Assembly: GCF_000275845.1 (NCBI RefSeq)
Contig: NW_006766895.1
Coordinates: 262,593-294,505, forward strand
Direction of reading: 5' to 3'
Length of the DNA stretch: 31,913 nucleotides
DNA from: Dichomitus squalens LYAD-421 SS1
Lineage: Eukaryota > Basidiomycota > Agaricomycetes > Polyporales > Polyporaceae
In this document: positions 20,685 to 31,743 of the stretch, piece by piece
How the letters are laid out: the number at the start of each line of letters is the position of its first letter
How positions within the stretch are numbered: the first letter of the stretch is position 1
The notes under the pieces: model-generated
Told to the model about the DNA's origin: nothing
What the model saw: the letters and a program-made list of their open reading frames with translations, nothing else
Databases searched by the model: none
Program-made: the position numbers and the translations under genes

Positions 20685-21600
20685 ATGTCTCTTCCTAAGG
20701 TATCTCATAGTCTCTACGCATCTCTAAAATGGCAGCTGCTCATGGAGTCTTTCGTGTTCGTCTGTATCGTAGCGAATCATCAAGGTGCGCCATCCAATGT
20801 TGCCCACACGACCATGTCTGCTCAACTCGCAATCTGTGCCTTTGACATGTTGTGGATGCTCTAAACATGCAGGAGACAGAACGTCTTGTTGCAGACCCTG
20901 CACCAGGCATCACCGCCACCCCACATGACGACAACCTCCGGTATTTCGATGTAACGATCCAAGGACCCGATGGTAGCCCATTCCAGAGTATGTGTGCCCT
21001 CTGAACTATCGTGATAATGCTCTTGATACTGCGCTCATATATTGACTTTTTTACATCTGCGTTTTGACCATAGACGGCGTGTTTAGGCTGGAGCTATTTC
21101 TGCCGGAAGAGTACCCTATGGCCCCACCGAAGGTCCGCTTCCTCACTAAGATCTACCACCCCAACATCGGTGAGTACATCCACTGTCTATACGCGATTGC
21201 ATCTGATATCTTTTGCGCACAGACAAGCTTGGTCGCATCTGTTTGGACATCCTGAAAGGTGTGTCGCTACTTTGTCTCCCCATTCCGTTCCGTATCTGTT
21301 CCCCTGGGGAGCGCAACCCTATTCAACATGCTCTGCCGTGGTATAATCATTACGTACAGTGCTTTTGCACTGGTGCGAATAGGATCTTTGGCTCTGGTCG
21401 TATGCTTACGGGCCTGATTTGCAGATAAGTGGTCCCCCGCGCTCCAAATCCGCACTGTCCTCCTGTCGATCCAAGCGCTTCTTTCCGCACCGAACCCGGA
21501 CGACCCGCTCGCGACGGACGTCGCGAAGCACTACAAAGAGAACGAGAAGGACGCGCAGCGCGTCAGCAGGGAGTGGACGGAGAAGTATGCCTCTGCCTAG
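20685..21600 (+). CDS. UBC13: ubiquitin-conjugating enzyme E2, Ubc13 / UBE2N
   Basis: Exons: 20685-20699, 20773-20784 (12 nt), 20873-20987, 21074-21169, 21223-21258, 21425-21600; phases agree and give 149 aa, close to the usual 150-153. The protein starts [20 protein letters not shown] and carries the E2 fold hallmarks: HPN at 76-78, the catalytic Cys86 in GRICLDIL, then [20 protein letters not shown] and the typical Ubc13 end [15 protein letters not shown]. From the family: Ubc13 pairs with the catalytically dead E2 variant Mms2/Uev1 to build Lys63-linked ubiquitin chains for DNA-damage tolerance and signalling, with a RING E3. The first two exons together encode only nine residues. Exon 2 is the four codons RIIK between a GTATCT..GTAG intron (73 nt) and a GTGCGC..GCAG intron (88 nt). 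The intron at 21259-21424 is longer (166 nt) but contains nothing recognised. The gene is convergent with calcineurin A. Confidence 0.97.
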
Positions 21601-22109
21601 TTCCCCTTCTCCTACGCGTGCTCCCCCTTCCCCTTCGATACGCGAGTCGCCGTAACATAGAAGAAGCTCTCTGGTTGTGTAAAGAACAATGTATCACTTT
21701 CTTCAGCGTTTCATCAATGCCCAGACGGGCCCTGATGCTGCGGGTGTTACTGGCATGAAGAGACTCCAAGTACGTCGTGTTGTGCCCAGACACGCTACGC
21801 CGCAAGCTCCAGCTGTTGCATAAGCATTTATCTTTGCGTCTATCGCCGCGTCGCATCGCGACCGAGCGCGGCTTGCCTACCACTCGCAGCCACACGTCGC
21901 ACACCGTGTCCAAGGGCCCTCCGACAAGACCGACCCAGCGTCGAAATCCAAGTAACGCAATGTGATACTGTAGCATAGGGTAATACACGCTGCCCGGGTA
22001 TCCTACACACATCCTCGCCTCTCCGCATTGTCGCACGACCGCCATCTGTCTCCTTGCTCCTCATACGACCGCACATGCCCTATTCACATCCCATTCACCT
22101 CATCACAGG
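21601..22109. other. convergent intergenic region between UBC13 and CNA1
   Basis: This 509-base interval holds the 3' UTRs and terminators of two genes facing each other. No separate gene was seen. Confidence 0.5.
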
Positions 22110-24784
22110 CTACGGCGCAGTCTCGAACCTCTTCAGCGCCTTCGGCCGCGCCGTCCTCTTACCCCTCGCGATCCGATCCGCAAGTCTCTCCACCATCCCG
22201 CCATCGCCCAACCCCTCCTCCTCCAACGCTCTCTTGATCAGCTCCTCCATATTCCTCCTGCTATCAATTTCGTCGCCTACACCCCCCGTCCCGACCCCGC
22301 TCCCGCTCGCGAGGCTCAGTCCAGGGATGCGCATGCTCGGCACGGGCACGAGCGGGATCGCGGACGGCGCGGTGTAGTCGAACTGCGGCATGCGCTCGTT
22401 GGCGATGTCCGACGCGCGCGCGTCGCTGAACGAGCGGATCATCTTGCGCACTTGCGTTCCGTGCACGCCCAGCGCGTCGGATGAGCCCGGAGGCGCGAAC
22501 CCGCCCGGCCACGACGTGGGCGTCGGGCCGGGGCCGCCGGGGTTGGGCGCGGGCGTAAGCTCCGTGGCGTTCTCCGCTTCTTCTCTGTTGTCACACCGGG
22601 GCGTGTCAGCATGAGCGTTACTGTAGGCGGGATGAAAAGGTAAAATGTGAACGCACCGAAGGAGTTGGAAGACCCTCTGCATTCTGCCGACGGCCAAGAT
22701 CTTGTTCTTAATCTCCTGCCTCCTCTGCCCGAGCTCGCTGGGCGACAGGTCCGCGACGGTGCGCGTGTCGTCGCCGTCCGAGTCGTCGTCGTCCAAACCG
22801 CGTTGGCGGTCTGCATCGTCCTCCTCGGACGAGACGGACTCGAGCTCCTGGTCCGAGCACACGGAGAGGATCGCGAGCAGCATCTCGGTGATCTTCGCGC
22901 CGACGAAGGGGAGCGACCACGTGAAGGCGTCCATGAAATTCGGAAGCCAGTATGGGTGCGAGGAGGCATTGTATTGTCTGCAAGGAGTAGATCCGTAAGG
23001 ACGTGGTAAGGGGCTATTCACCCATTGCGAGCATAGACATACCGGATAGTGATGTTCTTGTTCTTATATTTGATCACCGCGCCGCGGTTGTGGTATACAT
23101 CCAGATAGTTCGGCGCGCTGAAGATGGTAATGACAGACGGGAATTTCTTGGTTGGCGTCTTGCGGTGCATGGTGTACCCCGCATCCTGCGCCTCGTGGCC
23201 ACGAAATATTCCTAAGAGCTGATTGCGCTCGAGGAACTTGCACGCGGCCTCATACCTGCCAAGGCAAGCGTGCGTCAGCATACCGGCTTGGGTAACAGAC
23301 TAGAGAACGCGCCGTACGTAAAGTAATAGCTGCAGCCACGAGTATGGTTATCTACGAATGGAACGCCTGGCGGCAGTCCCTGAGGACGATCATACGTCGG
23401 ATCTTGCTGCACGGGGCCAACGCGTCAACAGGTACCACAGGCGACATCTGGCGTTTGAACACACCTCGTGTCCGAAGTTGGGTATAGGGTCCGCCCAAAG
23501 CAGGTCGCACAGCAACCCTTTCGACGCCGGCTCCTCGAAGCGGTTTATCTGTAAGTGCCAGACGCATTAACACTCCGACGACAGCGGCAAAAAGGCTGAG
23601 TGAGTACCAATTCCAGATCTCTCAGCGTGTCCAGCTCCGGCGAGATGCCACCGTGGACACAGAAGAACCTTCCGTCGACAAGCGCAGTTATAGGTAGCGC
23701 TTGGAACGATTTAATACACGCGTCGTAAATTTCGGCGGAATACTTGTGCAGACCTGTATAGGGAGGAGGAACGTCAATCCGGATAGTCAAGGTATATGCG
23801 GAGCACCAACATTCGCGTTTGAAGGTAAAATATTCTGTTAGATGCCTGCACTCGTGGTTCCCACGGAGCAGGAACAGTCGATTAGGGTAATACAGCTTGA
23901 GGGCGTAGAGATACAGCAAACACTAGGACGAGCACGAGCGTTCAGAATTTGTTGAAGAAACAGATAATGCGATGAGATTGTGCGGCGGCGTAAATGCAAA
24001 GAGGGGAACTAGCTGACCCCTTGCAAACCAACAGCGTCCGATTGTTGAAAGGATGGGCATACAACAACCACGGAGCCTAGGACCAGGAATGGAAAGGCTA
24101 TTGGAAGAGTCACTCACCTCGATGCCAAAACATCCCCTGTCAACATAGTCTCCAAGAAATAAGTAATTGGTCTCCTCAAACGAGCCACCAATTTCGAAAA
24201 TCTTCATGAGGTCGTACTGCGGGGCGTCACACGATGAGCTATACGGCAGGGATGGAATATGCGCACGTATTGACCATGTATATCTCCGCATACTGTTCAT
24301 AGCCGCAAGTCGTCGCGTCGTCAGGAAGACCATGCTAGCATTATTGAGAAGTCCACACGCACCGATGACGGGACCTGGGACCTGAACCATATTTGGTTCG
24401 CGGGTCATCACGTCCGTGGCCTGATCGAGGATGAACATGGCCTGCTCGTGCGAGAGCCGCCCCTCATGGAAGAAGTGTTCCCTGAGGAGCTCGACGTTTG
24501 GTCGCTTTCGGCCCGTATACGGATCGAGAACGTAAAATTCCTCATCTAGCGGGATGTGTGCCGCAGGCGGAGGGACCTGAAGTGCAGCAAGGGGATTGCG
24601 AGTTCGTGAGTTGATTCACGCGCGATGCGAAGTAGATGGATGGAAATAGACATACATGCGGCGCCTGACGATCCTGTAAGCTCGTGCCGGGAGACGGTTG
24701 GACAGTTGGGAGGACTACTGACTGTTTTGAGAGCGTACTGTAAGTGTCGGCGTAGTAGCCAGGGTCTGTGGCCATGTAGGACAT
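22110..24784 (-). CDS. CNA1: calcineurin A, catalytic subunit of Ca2+/calmodulin-dependent phosphatase PP2B
   Basis: Exons (minus strand): 24784-24656, 24576-24363, 24292-24267 (26 nt), 24216-24118, 23922-23811, 23753-23608, 23548-23465, 23406-23318, 23255-23043, 22977-22657, 22584-22110; phases agree and give 635 aa. The metallophosphatase motifs are complete: CGDIHGQY (116-123, with metal ligands Asp118 and His120), GDYVDRG (145-151) and GNHE (177-180), followed by [15 protein letters not shown]. The calcineurin-B-binding helix region ([20 protein letters not shown]), an acidic linker, a calmodulin-binding-like helix ([20 protein letters not shown]) and an autoinhibitory-like [18 protein letters not shown] come next. 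The tail is longer than in animals, as in other fungi. From the family: with its regulatory subunit, the enzyme dephosphorylates targets such as Crz1 in the cytosol and supports stress tolerance and growth. Exon 3 encodes the whole first metal-binding motif and is easily missed. The donor after exon 5 is GTTGGT, weaker than the rest. The start may be this ATG or the one three codons downstream. Confidence 0.97.
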
Positions 24785-26515
24785 GACTAGCCGGAAACAA
24801 ACAAACAACGCAGTACTGGACAGAAGATGAGAGACAAGCGATGGACGACGGTAGGACAGAGGGCGAGTACAGCTTGGGCGAGCCGCTCGGGCGTCGCTCC
24901 CACGTGGGGCATTGCCGCCCGCCTTCCGGAGTCCAACCGAAGTTACCGAACTTGTAGACGTCGACAATCATCACCGCTCCTCTTTTCTTGCCTCCCACGC
25001 TGGCTCTACTGGTCGCATTGCAATGGGCCGACTCTCAGCCTTCTTGGATCGGAACGCTTGTACACCTTTTTGACATGCTCTTGATTGACACCGACACCGA
25101 CTGCTCCGGTGCAGTCAACTCGGTGTCCAGAAGTTGTCCCCAATCTCATACAGTAAACTCTAGGCCATATCCTGGAATTGCTATCGCTTGCCCCAGCATT
25201 ACTATGCGGTCTTATGGAATCTTGAAAGGGAGAGGCGTATGTGGACATAACAGGTCTTGCTAGGCGCGCCGGAGCACCCGTTGAATGCTCTCGCGGTCTG
25301 CGCCAACAAAGGCTCCTGCGTTTCCTATTGTCCAAAAGGTTCCTCGATGTCCAAGATGTTGCCGCACCGTCTGCGAACCACACTCAAAGCCATGTAGCAT
25401 GTGCGTACCCGCACACCTGGCACGATGTGGGCCTCCTGCAGCACAGACCAAATATGCCCCATACAAAGCTTCCTTCGATGGCGGGCGGCATTCCGTGATG
25501 CAGTTCCTTTATGGCGTACTAGTGGGTGTTCTCTTAGTACGCAGCATTGGGGACATAAATAAAACCGAGGGCTCGTGGATAGACGCAGGATGCATATGGG
25601 CGCTCAATAGAGTGAAGTGCTTGCGGGAGGTGAGCAGGCTTCAGACGGGAGTCTCTGTGTCTTCTAATGCTGTTTAATATACCCCTTCAAGGTAGGCAGA
25701 TCAAGGAGAGCATGCCATCGCTCCAGGCACTGAATCCAGAACTCGAGTACGCATGTATTAGGGTTCCTAATCGAGTGTCCGTTCCGCTTCGTGACTCGCC
25801 GCGTTCTCTAGGATACTGACTTGCTCGGACCCATCTAGATATCCGGCATCGGTGTTGAAACCATTATTCAAGGCTTTGCTCAACAAAACTACGCACGGAC
25901 TGCTCGTATTCGAGATATGTAGGTGCATCTCATCGTCCCTCAGGCCTTCCGGTCCTAGGCACAGTCCCCATATATTCCTTCCGACGTTGTACAATGGCCA
26001 ACCAGCTTTCCATTGAAGACGCAGCATGTTGTCTTTCTCTCGCAATGCCTGTCCCATGACTCTAGCGGCATGCATAACCACCAATTTCCTCACAGCTCAC
26101 GGGGCACCACTATCATCCACTGAGCAACCCGTCGCGTCTTCGGTTAAATTCCAGGAATCAGCATCACGCCCCGTGCCTGGCTCAAGTTTCGGGGGGAAGG
26201 GAGGCCTGGTGGTACCTGGCCCCGAAAAGTGTGAACTCTCGCCGATTCTGTCGCCTTCCACTTACCTGACTCTGGTCTATTTCAGCGCGCATATCGTCGA
26301 GGGCATATTCCATTCTTCTGGCACTACACATCATCCCCTTGCGACCTTATCTACGTCAGGGAGCATCGCCATGGTCACAGGTCTCTCGTACGAAGGTGTG
26401 TCCTCATTAGGGCGGAATATTCTCGTGGATGTTCCTGAGCGCTGATCTAGGACCAGCTGTCGTCCACGAGCCGAACCGGCTGGATCTGAACGTGTTAGTC
26501 GACGATCCCTGTACA
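24785..26515. promoter_or_regulatory. divergent intergenic region, no resolved gene
   Basis: This 1.7-kb interval lies between calcineurin A (-) and the small membrane-protein gene (+), so it should contain both promoters. Open frames occur on both strands (for example + 25285-25677, 130 codons with several Cys; + 26026-26445, 139 codons) but none could be assigned or joined by splicing. Upstream exons of the membrane-protein gene could lie in the right part. Confidence 0.35.
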
Positions 26516-27067
26516 ATGCCCGGCAGCCTGATCCTTGGGACTGCTTATCCCGTTACCATGCTCACGATGTCATCATGTACACTCGTTACTTGTGTCGCCG
26601 TGTTCTTATTTCTTATATTTCGGCAATGCCGTGCCCATCGCCGCTTTAATCGCACCTGGTCAAAGCGGACGGTCAATGTTTACTCTCCCACCCCATCCAG
26701 AAATAAGGTGCGACTATCGTCTACCTTCAATCCTCCCCGAAGATCGCCTCCTGGTTCCATGTACGCTTGCTAACGCGCTCAACAGCGGCCAAACCTCTCT
26801 GTCTCGACCAAGTCGCTCGCTGACACCTACGGCACGCTCAAACACAAGCCAAGTTCATCTTCTACTCTTTACGACATATCCGAAGAGCCGACCACGCCAC
26901 TTGATCATACACCGACCACCCCGTGTCTCCAGTCTCCCAGCCCTCCGTACACGCCGCCAGGGCGCATTTCCCTGCCCGAAAGCCCGACAATGGCTTGCTT
27001 CGCTGGACCCATCTCCTTCTGCCCCTCTCAGCGTTCGGAGACTGGCTTCCTTCCACTGAAGGCGTAA
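26516..27067 (+). CDS. small single-pass membrane protein with Ser/Pro-rich tail
   Basis: Two exons, 26516-26707 and 26786-27067, joined by a 78-nt GTGCGA..ACAG intron containing a CTAAC branch-like site, give 157 aa. The N-terminus has one hydrophobic segment at about residues 13-35 (core LVTCVAVFLFLIF), followed at once by a basic stretch RQCRAHRRFNRTWSKR. By the positive-inside rule the tail is cytosolic. The tail is low in charge and rich in Ser, Thr and Pro (TPTTPCLQSPSPPYTPPG), and ends GFLPLKA before TAA. I do not recognise a domain. The chosen ATG is the simplest start; the frame is open further upstream to 26429, and an extracellular part encoded by earlier exons is possible, as fungal proteins of this shape often have one. 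The other frame, open across exon 1 and the intron, gives a much less natural Arg-rich protein. Confidence 0.55.
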
Positions 27068-27648
27068 CCCCTCCGCGCGATGGAGATCAACAAGTCGGTC
27101 CGGCAGGATCAGGACCCGCTTTTTGTTCCCAATCTTTCGGGTACAGAATCTAACACTTTCCATCTTGTACCGAGAACTCATGCTCTGACATTACCTCCGT
27201 GGATCAGTGTGTATGCGATATTGTATGCCATGTCTGACCATCCATCCCCTCGCGTACCCACTAAGTAGCGCTTTCTACGTAGTTTCCATATAGACGTGTT
27301 TCGCTAGCGCGCGTTGTAATTCATGTATTGCACGTAGTAAGATCTTGCATATTCTCCCGGGGCAGATGTATTATGCGCTGAGAAAAAACACGTTATGCTA
27401 CCTGATTCCTGAACCATGTCGAACCTTAACGGTTGGCGGCGCAGTGTCAGTGAACATGACCTGGAATATAATCTCCAAAAACACGGTGAACGTTAGTCCC
27501 GTAACAGCATCCATAAGTACAATTTTAGGGTAAACCCTATGGACCTCTACAAATACAACAGACCCGTGAATCTTGATAAATACAACAGAATAACGTTAGG
27601 ATATAATCTAAGGCCTCGACGCCCGCTACGGTCCCCCAAAGCACCAAA
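27068..27648. other. convergent intergenic region, no gene seen
   Basis: This interval lies between the 3' ends of the membrane-protein gene (+) and the zinc-finger gene (-). Nothing recognisable was found apart from short open frames. Confidence 0.45.
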
Positions 27649-28258
27649 CTATCCGCAGATCCTCTCGTGCCGATGCAACGCATCGGTGCGCGAGAAGACG
27701 ACGCCGCACATCGTACACGTCCTCGCGGACGCGGGCACACTGGCAGTCCCATGCGTGGGGTGCTTGTGGTTCACGTGCCGCTGCATCGTGCGCTCCTGCA
27801 GCCAAGTGCTGCACCACTTGCACTTGAGTATCTGCGTTCCCGGCTCCGAACCACGTACGGAGGTCTTGGGCTTCCCCGAAGCCCTCACCTTCCTCTTCCT
27901 CCCGCCGGAGAGCTTCCTCCCGACGTACATCTTTTTCTTGTGCGCCGAGGATGACGCCTGAGGCGGGGGAGTGCCGTCGGAGTCGGATGGGGGACCCTGA
28001 GGCTCGGCGGAGGAGTCCGGCGTGGAGTCGCCGGGGAGAAAACCGCACAGCGGCCACTGCGACCACCCTTCTTCCGTGTCCGGCAGGCCGATGCCAGGGT
28101 CGACTAACTTCGGGTCTATACACATCGGTGGCGGTGACACCGCCCTGTGAAGCAAGATTTAGACTGTATGCGGCACTAAAAAAGTCGTCGCCTACCGACC
28201 TACGATACGACCCAGCAGAGCGAGGCGCACGATATTCGAACTGTCCATAGAGACTCAT
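27649..28258 (-). CDS. C2H2/C2HC zinc-finger protein, probable DNA-binding regulator, 184 aa
   Basis: Exons (minus strand): 28258-28200 and 28144-27649, with a 55-nt intron ending TTCACAG. The donor is GTCGGT at 28199; a second possible donor 12 bases upstream (GTCGTA) also keeps the frame. The protein starts MSLYGQFEYRAPRSAGSYR. It has an acidic, Pro/Ser-rich middle (about 40-85), a basic stretch (GGRKRKVRASGKPK, about 100-113) that could be a nuclear signal, and two C-terminal fingers. Finger one uses Cys128, Cys131, His143 and His146 or His148. Finger two uses Cys163, Cys166, His179 and Cys183, a C2HC form in which the last ligand is almost the final residue. From the family: paired fingers of this kind usually bind DNA, so a transcription factor is the natural inference. 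The target is unknown. No close named homologue is recognised. Confidence 0.72.
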
Positions 28259-28442
28259 GTTGCTAGGGATGGCAGAGCTCCGTCAGCGACCAGCGCATGG
28301 TGTGAGTAGCGAGTCCAACGTACGATATCATATACGCGTAAGATTAAAAGATGTAAAGCGGCGTAGAGACACTACGGATAAGAGCACAGAATTAGAGGGC
28401 GTGGTTGACGTTGCGAGTGGTCTTGCAATGGCTTGAATGACA

Positions 28443-28451
28443 CCTTATATA
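28443..28451 (-). promoter_or_regulatory. possible TATA box of the zinc-finger gene
   Basis: TATATAAGG on the minus strand lies about 185 bases before the zinc-finger ATG, a plausible core-promoter position that leaves a leader of roughly 150 bases. No other support. Confidence 0.35.
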
Positions 28452-29960
28452 CCGTAGCTTGGTCGATGGCCCCATTGTAGGTATAGACTGTGGCCGTGGC
28501 AAACGCACTAAGCGGCCTTTCCTTTGTCCAATGTGCCCGAGAATCAGCCCAGCAATAGACAAAATGGTGAGCGCCGTGCCCAAAGCGCATCCTTGGCCAC
28601 ACCTTCCAAGTCCGTGCACCGGCTACCTCGGCGCTCTCCTGCAAAGCGGCGGGCGCTACCTTTTGTCAGTGGTGCCGTTGGGTTGCATGGGCCAAACACG
28701 TGAGTGGCACAAAGGACTTCGTGGAGGGAACGATGGGAATTGTGTGATCGTGATCAAAGGGCAACGAGCGCCCTGTGCAGGGCGCAGCATGAGGTTTGTC
28801 GGCTAATTCTAGGAAGTGAGGTGTTTGTCGAGGACTGTTGGATTTACCCTTCCACAGCATCGGTAAATTAAACGTGTTGGACTGCCTCGTTTCCCTTCTT
28901 GGGACGATGAAGCATCATGAGTTGACGACAACGGATTCCCTTGAACACAATTCCTCCTTGGACTACCTTTGAGCGATACCGCGCTACAATCAGCCATTAC
29001 TATATGATGGCACACTGATCGGCTTACATACATCATTGCGACGGAGATGTGAGAGGATGGAGTCGGGAGGGGAATATCGCGAAAGCCATGATTGGAATCT
29101 GGCTGTCCAGAGCGCTGGCATTCCTTTACCAAGTTCACTGGGATCTACGTCATCGGACTGCCGGGCCCCAGTGTCCTAGGCACAATAGCCATACTGACGA
29201 GGAGCCCTAGGCTGAGAAGGGTGTCGTCTAACTACCATAACCAGGCCCCATTCGGTCGGTCCGCTGACAGGGCAGGGTACAAGCTGCTGGGTTCTTCTGC
29301 TGGTAGCGGGAGCCCCACTCCCATCACTGAGCGGCTACAGTGATCTCGGTTGCACCGAACGGGGCCAAGGGTATCAATGAAGGCCTGGCCCCTCCGTGGT
29401 TGCGAAATAAACATACTGTTCACCCTAGAGTGAACGCGTGGAGTGTACTGAGCTTGCGCACAACGTAACGAGAACTTGAGACCCACAAACGCATACTCTT
29501 GTGTCAATACGCATTCGAAATGCATGTCATTTCAGATTAGATTAATAGCAGCAGCGTAGGAGACAGACTTGCAAGCACGGCGAGGTTCCACTGAAACGGG
29601 GGCGGTTAGGCGGAATGGCGGTGTAACGGACACGTACTAGGAAGGGCCCAAACAAGTACAAACTTGGCCCATCGTGAGCGCGTGAGCCCCCATGGATATC
29701 CGTCAGGATCGTCCGCGACCGTCAAACAACATGATCTCAGCGCATGCATTTCCCTGATGAACGAATAGGATTCCTATATACTGAATTCTAGCCATGCACG
29801 TTGATTATGCGCAGACGGAGTACAGCGCGTAAACGCAAGTATCGTGCTTGGAATACCCCCATCCGAGCATAGAGGGCACTCTCAGACTCAGTCAATACAC
29901 GGCAAGTAATGAGAGGCAAAGGCAAAGGCCAGCCCAGATTCAGAGAAAGACTTGCTGCAG
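28452..29960. other. 1.5-kb stretch with no supported gene
   Basis: The minus-strand reading of 28392-28619 includes a short hydrophobic run (LGTALTILSIAGLILGHIG), but the overlapping frame is equally open and no gene could be built. A compact perfect palindrome is listed separately. Between 29100 and 29400 an imperfect inverted repeat (CCGAATGGGGCCTGG-like arms near 29241 and 29356) is visible but weak. Confidence 0.4.
28768..28785. repeat. perfect 8-bp inverted repeat with 2-nt spacer
   Basis: GCGCCCTG, TG, CAGGGCGC: two perfect GC-rich arms with a two-base gap. In DNA it could form a tight palindromic protein site. As RNA the loop is too short for a stable hairpin without opening a base pair. 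It lies in a gene-free region with no run of T after it, so a terminator is unlikely. Confidence 0.6.
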
Positions 29961-30677
29961 GTACTAGTATGACCCCAGAAGCTACGACCCATAACGTATT
30001 TCATGGTTATCTCCCTCCCTTCCTCTCTGATACATTTCAGACTTCGCACACTTCATTTGCATCCTGGACAGTACATACGTGTGAAATATGGAGAAAATCG
30101 GTGGAGGTTTGCATTGAGCATCGCGGAATTACACGTCTGACCCCAGAAGCTACGGAAAGGCGCCCATAGATTGTCATGGATGGTCACAATGCCGAAGACT
30201 GCCGATTCAAACACCGCTGTTATCAGTCGTTTGATAGCGAAGTTGGCCGGGGCAACATTGTCGAAGCGCTCAGATTCAAAGTCAGCTTTATCTCGGTCAG
30301 TGGCTGAATGTCACGCTCGAGAGACCTCTTCCTATCTTTCGAATACTGCAACCCGGAACCCATCGGAGACTGAACAATAAAGTTTATTGAGAATGTTCAG
30401 AACACTTTGCGAAGTTACAGAAAGATCGGCCCTGCAGATCTTTTTGTGGCAGCTCACCAAGGTCAGTAAACCCCTGAAACCCTACTGAGATTGACTTATA
30501 TCGGGAGCAAATCCCTTCCGATTTCCTTCGTTCTTTTGGACAATGATAGTTTGGAAGTACTTCTTTTCGCGTGTAACCTGTGCACACTTTTTGACAGGGA
30601 AATGCGAGAACTGGAGGCGTGTCAGTAGCTTCTGGGGTCAGGCGCTTAATCCGTAGCTTCTGGGGTCACACTAGTAC
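29961..30677. mobile_element. 717-bp element with nested inverted repeats (putative MITE-like element)
   Basis: The outer ends, 29961-29986 and 30652-30677, are inverted copies of each other at 25 of 26 positions. The shared core is TGACCCCAGAAGCTACG at 29970-29986, with its reverse complement at 30652-30668. A second inverted pair lies inside: 30138-30154 and 30625-30640, with about 24 of 28 positions matching when flanks are included. The core therefore occurs four times, two in each direction. ACTAGTA flanks both sides (29963-29969, 30670-30676), but because TACTAGTA is palindromic this may be part of the inverted repeat and not a target duplication. There is no transposase: the longest open frame inside has 86 codons. 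A non-autonomous DNA element is the simplest reading. A pair of palindromic regulatory arrays is the alternative. Confidence 0.55.
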
Positions 30678-31227
30678 TAGACGACGCCAGGACCATACCG
30701 GCAATCGCCGCCGTCTCCCTGCCTCTCCCGATAGGCGATTTGGGAAAGCAAGCGCCTAGAGACTCCGTGCCCTTAGCCACGATGTCTTCGACGAAATCTC
30801 CATCGCTGATGTTTCGCTTCCACCGAAGAAAGATTCATAGAATATGAACCACTTCAGTATTATCAACGTTATGGAGCTCTTGCCATCAGGTGCGATCTAC
30901 CGCGATATGTCGCTGGACCTCGTGTGTCGTGACTGTATCTGACATATTCTGTTCTTCCTGGGCCGCCATCAGCTATGTCCGTCTTCGACATAACATGAAG
31001 ACGAGCCCATGTGAAATACTACATGAAATTGGTGACATGCAAGCACTGTTTATGTCAGGTTGGGAAGGGTGCGTCTATGCGCATCCGCGATATCTTCTAA
31101 GGCACCTTGTATGCGAACCGAGCAGTGCCTTGGACGCACGCCACAGAAGGACGAATAGTCAGTTATCTCCCATCTTCTTGCGTACATCTAGACTCACGGT
31201 ACGCATGTTCCGCTCGGTTGAATAGGC
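30678..31227. other. unresolved region before the right-edge coding-like stretch
   Basis: A short frame starting at 30844 reads MNHFSIINVMELLPSGAIYR and stops at 30942, in the same frame as the coding-like stretch that begins at 31228. It may be a first exon of that locus, but no phase-consistent splice model was found. Confidence 0.25.
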
Positions 31228-31743
31228 TTCTCCGAGTATTTCGGCCTGTTCGATCGCGATCGTGAACCGGTCAGTGTGCCTCGAGGTGTGTTCGATGACC
31301 ACTATGGCCCGTTGTGGTACTGGACATACTCACAATATAGGATCTTCTACGTAGGGAGCTGGATGCACTATATGTGCGCTTCACTTATGTGGTGACAGAT
31401 CTCGAAACCCACGAATGTCCAATGGCTGTGTTCCATTGCCCGCACCGCATGGGTCTCTCGCCTGTCGTGGGCGTGCACCATGCATGATCATTACGCCAAA
31501 CGGCCTCTCGCAGATGTTAGCGACTCAGGTCTTCTAGCGTCGGGAGTCACCTGTGCACTCCCGTACTGTCTGCCGATGCTCGCTTCGAACTTCGGAAATG
31601 CAGCGTCGTTTTTGGGGTGCGCCTTGTCTTCGTTAATCCATCAACACTCATGCTTATTACAAGCTGCTGTCGTTGACAAACAACTCTCGTACGACGTTCC
31701 CCTGTCGTTTAAGATTGTGGCCCCTCGGCTTCCCCCCAGGTGA
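31228..31743 (+). pseudogene. unidentified coding-like stretch, interrupted by one in-frame TGA, partial at the window edge
   Basis: One + frame is open from 31228 to 31743 except for a single TGA at 31393-31395; random sequence would carry several more stops over 170 codons. The first part reads FSEYFGLFDRDREPVSVPRG and then an aromatic-rich segment (DDHYGPLWYWTYSQYRIFYV), preceded by an acceptor-like GAATAG. The second part contains VDKQLSYDVPLSFKIVAPRL and ends at a good donor, CAG|GTGAGT, at 31740. I recognise no family. Either the TGA lies in a small intron, or the gene is broken. Further exons would lie beyond the right edge. Confidence 0.3.

Noticed and set aside
24181..24420. Calcineurin A appeared to lack GDIHGQ and to be a pseudogene.
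   Set aside because: The motif is present on a 26-nt exon (24292-24267) with proper splice sites and matching phase, so the gene is intact.
28768..28785. The palindrome was considered as a transcription terminator.
   Set aside because: There is no T-run after it, the loop is too short for a good RNA hairpin, and intrinsic terminators are not used for fungal mRNA genes.
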